Of a stretch of DNA of 64,000 nt, positions 57,230-64,000 are shown in pieces. How positions within the stretch are numbered: position 1 is the stretch's first letter; the number at the start of each line of letters is the position of its first letter. Below the pieces are notes generated by a model. The model worked only from the letters and a program-made list of their open reading frames with translations. It did no database searches and had not been told where the DNA came from. A program made the position numbers and the translations under genes. Source of the stretch: Helichrysum umbraculigerum (Eukaryota; Streptophyta; Magnoliopsida; Asterales; Asteraceae); contig CATIUR010000001.1 in the NCBI GenBank assembly GCA_949592205.1, positions 13,903,501 through 13,967,500 of the forward strand, given 5' to 3'.

Positions 57230-57493
57230 ACAGACTATTTAAACTATTTTCTCTTTGAAAATCGTTAACACTTTGAACAACTTTTGCATTCTTATTCATC
57301 ATCTGCGAATTCAGCAAACCCAGAGAAAACAAACCTAACGGCTAGACTTTGACGTTTTATCGTTTAAAGTTAAGCTTTAATGTACGCAATTACGAACTTA
57401 CTCGTTATTAGTAAGATAACACCGTATTAAGGGATTCCGCACCTTAATACTACAGATAATGAAGTTATCGATCCTAAGAACTAGGGACTTACA
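57230..57493 (+). repeat. 3' LTR of the copia element, second part
   Basis: ACAGA (duplicate) then the last 259 bp, matching 31142-31400 with five substitutions; ends GGGACTTACA. Confidence 0.95.
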
Positions 57494-57856
57494 GAGTAAG
57501 GTGATGCGCTAGTGGGAGCTTCATGATCCAGACAAAACCTCTTATGATGAATGGCTTTCATGGTTCAACAGTATTCGTTTGCCTAAGCCTTTGAAGGATG
57601 TTCTTGAAGGTATTTGCTATGTGAAGTGGTGGCTTGTGTGAAGATTCAGGAATCAGATGATCTTTGGTACCATTCTTCCCAGAAAGGATGTTTTATTTGA
57701 TGATGTTGATCGGTTATCATTTACTTGGTGTTCTAGTCGTTGTAAATCTAAATTCAACAAGGTAACTAGGATGCAAAATCCTAGTCTCTCCAGTTTGTAA
57801 TGTTCTTTCTAGTTCCTTACTAGTTTTTAATAAAATCGCCGTTCAAAAAAAAAAAA
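57494..57856 (+). pseudogene. LINE ORF2, copy A, 3' end with poly(A)
   Basis: Begins with the GAGTA duplicate. The frame continues from 30816 (KVMR, then WELHDPDKTSYDEWLSWF, LPKPLKDVLEG, FRNQMIFGTILPRKDVLFDD, CSSRCKSKF, QNPSLSSL) with TAG and TGA stops near 57510 and 57640. Then come a short 3' UTR (TAATAAAATCG) and A12 at 57845-57856, the LINE end. Confidence 0.9.
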
Positions 57857-57980
57857 GTTTGCGTGTTGTATTTATCTTCATTTAATACTGTAACACCCGG
57901 TCAAAAAGGCCAATTTTCGCGCCAAATTTAAAATTCAAATAATTGTATTTTTATATACAATTATATCCACGTATTCAAAA

Positions 57981-58035
<55 letters not shown>

Positions 58036-58769
58036 ATACACAATGATTATTTAATAATCACGTTAGAACGAGTCTGAAAGCACGCAGATTATTGCGTCCG
58101 AATTTCGGTGACAAAAGCTCATAACTAATATTTTATTAGTTAGAATAGACATTATCCATTTGAGGAAAAATATTAAACATTCATAATTCTAGTTATCTGA
58201 GACCACGCAGAAACCAAATTACATTTTTGTAATTCAACTGAAATATTTTTATTTAAAATATTTACGAAATAGTATAAACAAAATTATGAATTTGAAATAT
58301 TAAATTTATATTACGATCGGGTACAAAAATGCGGGTATTTTGCACTGTGGTTGGAGACCACAGTCCCCAAATTGGGGATCTGGAAATGGGTAAAACCACC
58401 TCCACCTCCACCTCCCATTTTTCTTTCATTTTCATTTCATAAAAATAAACACATACCCACCAAACTCTCTCAATCTCTCTCTCTACATTTACACCACCCA
58501 CCATCGCCAGCCACCGCCGCCATCATTATCATCTTCGGAATCATCATCAACCATAGCAACAACAAGCATCCATCATCATCTTCATCTTCATCATCAAGAA
58601 CACCATCATCATCCAAACCCTTGAATCTTCAAATCGTAAGGATTTCTTCACTTTCTCTTGTTATTTCTTGTTAAAAACACTTAATATATCATGTATTAAC
58701 ATTATAACAACAAGATTCGGCCTAAAAATGGGTTAGATTGCGTTTTTGGTGGTGAAAACGTCGAGCAGA

Positions 58770-59155
58770 CGGAAGTGTCACCCACAGACCAGCAGTGTAG
58801 CGTCACTTAATGCGTCACTTAAGTGACGCACTGAGTGTCGCTAAAAACCCTAATTTTGCGTCACTTGCCTAAGTGCCGTATAAAACCCCTTTTTCCCGAC
58901 ACTTACATCCGTCACTGGTCCAGTGACGCCCAACACTCCCAACCGACACTTCAAGCGACACTTGCCTAAGTGTCGCCTATAATCAAACTCTGACATCAAC
59001 CCGACACTGCTTTAGTGACGCCTCACCATGCGTCACTCCTCTAAGTTACGCCCTTAACTCAGATTACACTATTTTATACGACACTTCCTGAGTGTCACAT
59101 AAACCACTAAGTGACGCTATAAGTGTCGCTAAAAACAGAATGTTACAACTCATTT
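58770..59155. repeat. Array of GTCACT/AGTGAC palindromes
   Basis: About a dozen inverted repeats built on G(T/A)CACT and AGTG(A/T)C, among them the perfect 20 bp palindrome TGCGTCACTTAAGTGACGCA (58811-58830) and GTCACTGGTCCAGTGAC (about 58914-58930). Confidence 0.85.
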
Positions 59156-59639
59156 TTCACTAAGTGTCGAGACTCAAATTTTACCACATAATTTTACTCC
59201 GAAATGGAATTTCGGAGCGATTTTCACTACAGCAACATAGTAGAAATAAAAATTTTCCAAGCTGACCTGGCAGCTCGACCCCAGCCAGGGGCTCTGCCCC
59301 TTGGACCCCGCTATCAAGGGTGCTGCCCCCGAACCCCCGTACACGATCTTTAAAACCAAATGACAAATAAACATTCAAACGACTTACTTGGTCAGACTAT
59401 TTGATCTCGTACTCATATAACCTCACGTGTTTAGGACACTAGGAGGTTATCATCCGGACTACACACTTATCTTAGGATCGGTCGCACCTCCGGTGAGTTC
59501 ATACCCCCACTCTTTCAATCGTATTACTGTTTTCGGGGTGAGACGCATGCTCAATTACTGTTTTCAAATTATAATAATAAAATTTTATAATTCACACTTA
59601 TCTATACTACTGCCATGTAATACGAAATGTGTAATGCTT

Positions 59640-60010
59640 AGGAATTACACCCATTACCTTGTCATGGGACAACATCACAACTTAACCTAAATAGGTTACC
59701 ACTGTACGCTACCTTGTTGTTGAAACACAACTACCATTACATAACCTGCTTAGGTTATCAATATACTTTGGCCATATTGTCGAGGGACAATAGTATCGAA
59801 TACATTAGTATTGATTAGTTCTACCTACACTGGACAACATCTAGACTTTTACAGGATTAGTTTTCCTTTTTAGGAACTAAGACTGCCTATACATTTCAGG
59901 ACTCCTATATTGGATTGTACGAAAGTAAATATTAACCACGGATCTCAATATACTTGCTAGCTGAGGCTAGGAGTATATGTTAGTAACATACGTTAGTATA
60001 AATACCTTAT
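59640..60010. repeat. Serial hairpins with unrelated stems
   Basis: Successive inverted repeats with 5-7 bp stems and loops of mostly 2-6 bases: TTGTC/GACAA, TAACCTA/TAGGTTA, GTTGT/ACAAC, ATAACCT/AGGTTAT, ATTGTC/GACAAT, AATAC/GTATT, a nested ATATACT and CTAGC / GCTAG and AGTATAT, and ATGTTA/TAACAT. Confidence 0.75.
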
Positions 60011-60158
60011 ACTAACACAAAACCACTAGGTGATGATTGTTCATACCTAGACTCATTGTGCTACCTCTAATATCTTAATATTGTATATACATATTTAGAT
60101 ACCATAAATTATTTTCATGCGTGGCATGGTACTCTGTTACTTGTGTTTGTTGATTTGA

Positions 60159-60217
<59 letters not shown>

Positions 60218-60505
60218 ACATACTCGAACCCTATCTCGAGCACTTAGTGCTACCTACAATTTACATATGTATATTGGTATACATACACTCATACAAACAC
60301 AACTACTCAAGTCGGACTCGTCGTAGTACGGTCGGCTCAATTACTCAAGTCGGGCATGTCGTGGTACTACTGACTCTCATACATTGCTTGCGAGCAATCC
60401 GGTCGATGCCAGATGGGCATAAAACGATGCCACGGAAAAGTGGGCACAAAATGATGCCACGGTATTGCAGTGGGCACAAGTACGATATCGCGGTAAAGCG
60501 ATACA

Positions 60506-60625
60506 ATCGATGGATGGGCGAGCTTATGCTCGTGATCCACACTCAATCGATGGATGGGCGAACTTATGCTCGTGATCCACACTCACTCACGGATGGGCGA
60601 GCTTATGCTCGTGATCTGCATTAGT
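60506..60625 (+). repeat. 40 bp tandem repeat, three copies
   Basis: Unit ATCGATGGATGGGCGAGCTT plus about 20 bp (ATGCTCGTGATCCACACTCA). Preceded by 23-25 bp units (GTGGGCACAAAATGATGCCACGG) at about 60415-60470. Confidence 0.92.
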
Positions 60626-60696
60626 TAACGGGTCGGTGAGATTTCACGCGAGGTCGTTAACTCGGTATTTGATTAAATACTCAATCATAGTCCGTG

Positions 60697-61975
60697 GGGC
60701 TTGATGTGACCCAAAAAGTCATGTTTTTAAGGACATATTTCCACACTTTTTGGACTATTCTTTGGTGAAACCATTTCAAAACCATCATTATTTACCAAAA
60801 ATCACCAAGATAGTCTAAATATAGACATTGCTACAAAAATCGGTTAAAACGTTCAAATAACACGCAAACCGAGGCAAAACAATCACCTTAAATTTTCCAT
60901 TCTCAATATTCTTACGGAAATAGAGCTTAATTCATATTTTATGATTCCATAGGAAAATCCAAGACCGGAGGTGAAAGAATCAGAAGAAACAGACGAAAGA
61001 CGGAGAAGATATGCAGTCTGGAAGCTCGCCGATCGTCATCCGGAACACGCAAAAGTTAAATACTTCCAAATTTGGCAACCTTAGTGTCATTAGAAGCGTA
61101 ACGGAAAAACGAATCCAACGGCGCAAGAATCAAGCAAAACGGAGTCCAAACAAAGAAGATATGGACGAACCAAGCAACCTGGGAATCAGTATACAGCATT
61201 TGGAGCACCAACCCCCCCTGCCCACCTAGATACCGTATACGGTACCCTAGGTGCCATATACGGCCCTTAGGGTGCCGTATACAGGGGGTGTTGTGCTTGA
61301 AGAGTGCCGTTTGACCCCCCCCCCCCCCCCCCCTATCCGCTTGTCCCGTATGCTGCTTTGACGCTTGTAAATTGTGCTTCAAGGCTTGTACCATGGCTTT
61401 CCTTCTTCCACTATAAATAGTCACTTCCATTTCATTTCACCACACACCTCTCATCTGTAAAACGTCCAAGTATCCGAGATAGCGTTAAATACGTGGGAGC
61501 CGAGGAAAAGTCGTAGGCATAATACTTTATTACCAATTAGGTTTCTATGACCTCATCAGATTAGTCATCACACCTAGTAGCTTTATCCCTCATAACTATC
61601 CATCCAAATAACATTGCCGAAATCACAGCAAACATATTCCTTATCTTGATTTCTCTGCGTTCTCCGTACAAACCCCTGTCTTTAATTTAGTTTTTAATTT
61701 TAGTAATTAGATTAACCAACCAACCTATCAAAAGTTTTAAAATTCCCAGCTAAATTGCAAAAGATAATTAATCCTCCTAAGATCCCATACCCATTGTAGT
61801 TTGAAGAACGACACCTGAGTCATACGTACCGCTTACTGCCCTTTATGTCTTTAAGTTGTATCAAAACTTAGGATACCCAGCATAATAAATATAAAACACA
61901 CTGCTCGCGCGCCCTTGCCGGAAGGTTCAACGACCGGCGTAAGATCCGACCGACCGCTGGGGCCGCGACAGGGCT
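60697..61975 (+). mobile_element. Solo LTR of the Tat/Athila-like family, with target duplication
   Basis: LTR 60702-61970 (1269 bp), TGATGTGACC to GGCCGCGACA, flanked by a perfect GGGCT on each side (60697-60701 and 61971-61975). Homologous to the LTR at 23351-25907 in opposite orientation, but half as long: after CACACACCTCTCATCTG (about 61440) it lacks most of the region found there. CCGTATACGG palindromes lie at 61226-61286, a run of 19 C at 61315-61333, and a TATA box CTATAAATAGTC near 61411. No PBS or PPT adjoins it. Confidence 0.92.
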
Positions 61976-62089
61976 ACACAATTATGTTGCTGGATGCAAC
62001 ACGCTATGCCAGGTGGCACACCAGTTTAGTACACATTATCATATGACGTGGTCATACATTTACCCGATTCACACTTCGACATGTATTGC

Positions 62090-62215
62090 CTCGTATTAGT
62101 TGTTTTACTCATACCTGATAGGTATTCAGGCACGGAATGCCTCATTCTTTATGTACCTAGGTACACACCACTATTACTTAGGTATTAGATACCTCGCTAG
62201 ACGAACACACATTGG
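62090..62215. repeat. Hairpins in the LTR 3' part
   Basis: TACCT/AGGTA, GGCA/TGCC, the palindrome TACCTAGGTA and AGGTAT/ATACCT follow one another; upstream near 62003 are TTGC/GCAA and GCCA/TGGC. Confidence 0.6.
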
Positions 62216-62636
62216 TGTTACAATTTAATACAATACAAATCAAAATCGTAGATTTTGAACTACTTTTCAAAACATACAGGGTTTATACTTTATGCTTTCA
62301 ACTAACAAGCCTAGGAACTCACCAGCTTTATCGCTGACTCGTTTTAGCATGTGTTCTCAGGTGCCTAGCAGGATTAGGATTGCTACAAGATATGACTAAC
62401 TCGAGTCGCATGTTTTCCAACAACTGGATTTCTCTGCATAACTTTTGTATTACAAATTATGTATTGAAATTATTTTGCAAACTCGCAACTCGTATACACT
62501 TTTATTTTGGGAAATGTATAACTATTTTCAAACGTCTCATTTAGAGTCGTTCATTATTTACCTTTGTGCTTGTGATATTTGATTTGGTAACACCCGACCC
62601 GACCGCTTCCGTAACCTGGAATTTCGGGGTGTTACA

Positions 62637-63440
62637 TATTGGTATCAGAGCCTAAGGTTATAGTGAACTAGGTTGTATTTAGTGGGCCTAGACTATGACC
62701 GTTAGGCACTATTCCTCATTAGGTATGACTGGTTCAGGGATTACATCATACGAGTTTAATTTAACATTGCGTAGCTAACTATGTACAATTAAATAAAGAT
62801 GATGTGATATCTAAAAGGGGTTATACTAAATCAGGAATGCACTAGTTGACTCTGATTGTTATGTGCTAGACACCCTAGGCTATTATATGTACAGTAGGTA
62901 TATATGAATAGGCCTTACATGTGTACTACTTTTACATATCTATATATATACTGAGTATATATAACACAATTTCGTTGTACCATCATATACTCGCGAAGAG
63001 GCACACCGCCGTCTTCCTCACCATCACGACTCGACACTTTCTCCGTATGTGCGCATAGGAGAATATCACACTTACCTCGGGAAGGAGGTATAAACGTTAT
63101 CTATTAGGATGGAAACCCACACGTGCTAATCGTTCACAAAATTTAAAACAAACAAATTTCTCATCTTATGAGAAATCATTACCACGGCACATCACAATTA
63201 CTACTCTCATGTTATTTTCACTCGCTCTCATCATTGGGAAGGCGATCACTAATTGGATTTGTCCACTATAACACTCGTATCTTGGAATGTTCTTCCAATA
63301 GTTAAACCGAAAACTCAACGACTTATAAGCGTCTCGAAATCAACTTTGACCATGTTGGTCACCCTTGGATTAGTGTTGACTAAGTCCACAAAAATTATCA
63401 AAAATCGCAACTGGATCATTTAGATCAATCAATCCAATAC
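62637..63440 (+). mobile_element. PBS and leader of the Tekay-like element
   Basis: TGGTATCAGAGCC at 62640-62652, then leader words shared with the other Tekay-like elements (TAAGGTTATAGTGAACTAGG, TGACTGGTTC-like, TGTACAATTAAA). No gag ORF follows; the internal region is lost or replaced. Confidence 0.75.
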
Positions 63441-63529
63441 CTCAACGCCTTGGCACTTACATTTTAGTCTTTGCGCTACATTTGAAAAATCTCGAAACTT
63501 CAAATATTATCGGCCTTAGGGCTACACAT

Positions 63530-63690
63530 GAACAACACATGGTACATTGGTACTGCACATCTCGGCACATTAGTGCTACCCTCACAGTATGTTGATACTG
63601 CATTTGGCACATTGGTGCTACACTCACGGTACATGGGTACTGCAATTACAGTGCTTCAGGCACTGCATTACGGCACGTGGTGCTGCAATT
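63530..63690. repeat. Tandem mini-hairpins, about 22 bp period
   Basis: Seven units of the form GGCACATTGGTGCTAC or GGTACATGGGTACTGC. Stems vary (GTAC/GTAC, GCAC/GTGC, AGTAT/ATACT, AGTGC/GCACT) around loops of mostly 4-5 bases. Confidence 0.8.
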
Positions 63691-63699
63691 CATGGTATT

Positions 63700-63810
63700 T
63701 CAAAACACACCTTACACCTCTCATCTCATTTCTTTCTCTCTCTAAAAACTTCTCTCTAGAATTAGGTTATCATTCTCTCTCTAGCACTACTCTTAGGAGT
63801 TAGAGGAGAA
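63700..63810 (+). repeat. Fragment related to the Tat/Athila-like LTR leader
   Basis: ACACCTCTCATCTCATTTC, then CTCTAGAATT and CTAGCACTACTCTTAGGAGT followed by TAGAGGAGAA, as in the sense strand of 25030-25195. Probably the start of transcription of another LTR lying to the right; 63811-64000 is not assigned. Confidence 0.6.
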
Positions 63811-64000
63811 TTAGTAGGTAGCTGTAGAAGCTCTTAGTAGCTTTTGTACGGACTTACTCCGAGACTTCAGATTTGTGGAGCTTTGTCTGTATTACTCTCT
63901 TATTCAGGTTTAATACAATCTCTCGTATTTATTCTTATAATCATGTTATCTTATTATGCATGCTTAGGAATGAATGCTAGAATTATGCTAGGCTAGACAA

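Larger units (their letters stand above)
30822..57493 (+). mobile_element. SIRE-like Ty1/copia retrotransposon with spliced accessory genes and nested insertions
   Basis: Bounded by 579 bp LTRs and the 5 bp duplication GAGTA. Order: 5' LTR, PBS, leader, gag, protease, integrase, reverse transcriptase, RNase H, then an unusually long 3' region with two accessory genes, polypurine tract and 3' LTR. Nested insertions are a Helitron (37854-44878), a MITE (45184-45540) and, in the 3' LTR, a solo LTR with a small LTR element inside it. The two LTRs differ by 8 substitutions over 579 bp by my count (1.4%), so insertion was fairly recent. gag-pol has four in-frame stops. Assignment to SIRE/Maximus rests on the large gag, the pol motifs and the extra 3' region (from memory). 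Confidence 0.9.
57889..62636 (+). repeat. Tekay-like LTR (about 3.47 kb) interrupted by a solo LTR
   Basis: TGTAACACCCGG to GGGGTGTTACA, followed by a PBS at 62640. Net length is about 3.47 kb after removing the 1269 bp solo LTR and one GGGCT copy. It holds a long (TA)n at about 57984-58026 and another at 60163-60212, a leader-like CT/CA-rich block (58390-58650), GTGACGC/GTGTCGC palindromes (58770-59150), serial hairpins (59640-60010), and 40 bp tandem repeats (60506-60625). The frames at 58351-58674 and 60247-60624 are repeat artefacts. Its left neighbour is the LINE tail. Confidence 0.8.

Noticed and set aside
58351..58674. Pro/His/Ser-rich frame with a possible host-gene start
   Set aside because: Low-complexity CT/CA-rich leader inside an LTR bounded by TGTAACACCC and GTGTTACA.
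1..64000. tRNA, rRNA or integrated pararetrovirus sequence
   Set aside because: No tRNA-like cloverleaf, rRNA or viral coat or movement protein motif recognised by eye; reverse-transcriptase motifs all fit copia or LINE.

Overview
This window looks like repeat-dense nuclear DNA of a flowering plant, probably a daisy-family (Asteraceae) genome. The evidence is plant-type LTR retrotransposons (Ty3/gypsy Tekay-like and Tat/Athila-like, Ty1/copia SIRE-like), an L1-type LINE, a Helitron and a Mutator-type MITE. The family guess rests on my memory of similar LINE and copia protein blocks in Anthemideae, not on a search. I see no host gene, rRNA or tRNA. Nearly all of the sequence is mobile elements nested in one another.

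Layout. 1-13782: a tandem array of ~2.96 kb LTRs separated by ~0.4 kb internal pieces that keep only the primer-binding site and polypurine tract; every full LTR has a cluster of W-box words just before a TATA box. 13783-14071 and 23235-25907: pieces of a minus-strand Tat/Athila-like element (gag start, leader, PBS, one LTR), split by a 9.2 kb minus-strand Tekay-like element at 14072-23234 that has gag and two coiled-coil ORFs but no pol. 25908-26612: a LINE fragment. 26613-28739: no recognised gene. 28740-30816 plus 57494-57856: a second LINE copy, split by a copia element.

30822-57493: a SIRE-like copia element with 579 bp LTRs, target duplication GAGTA, and gag-pol broken by four in-frame stops. 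Its RNase H region is interrupted by a 7 kb Helitron (37854-44878) carrying a 2.4 kb near-identical tandem duplication of a captured gene fragment. After pol lie a MITE and then about 6.5 kb with two accessory genes in sense orientation. The first (47952-50372) reads as five exons whose joined frame is open for 656 residues. The second (51025-52049) becomes open if one small intron is removed. Both start codons directly follow a splice-acceptor sequence. The 3' LTR is split by a solo LTR (52425-57229, target duplication ACAGA), which contains a very young 2.6 kb LTR element (52967-55602, TSD CCTTT) whose only ORF resembles the accessory block of such copia elements.

57889-64000: a long Tekay-like LTR (to 62636) with a 1269 bp solo LTR inside it (60702-61970, TSD GGGCT), then a PBS and leader, and finally a piece of another LTR.

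Main points of interest: the intron-bearing accessory genes inside the copia element; the mini-element that keeps only an accessory ORF; the tandem LTR array with W-box clusters; and serial short hairpins with changing stems in several LTR families. All boundaries, frames and splice sites were read by eye. Family names rest on motifs and memory, not on database searches.
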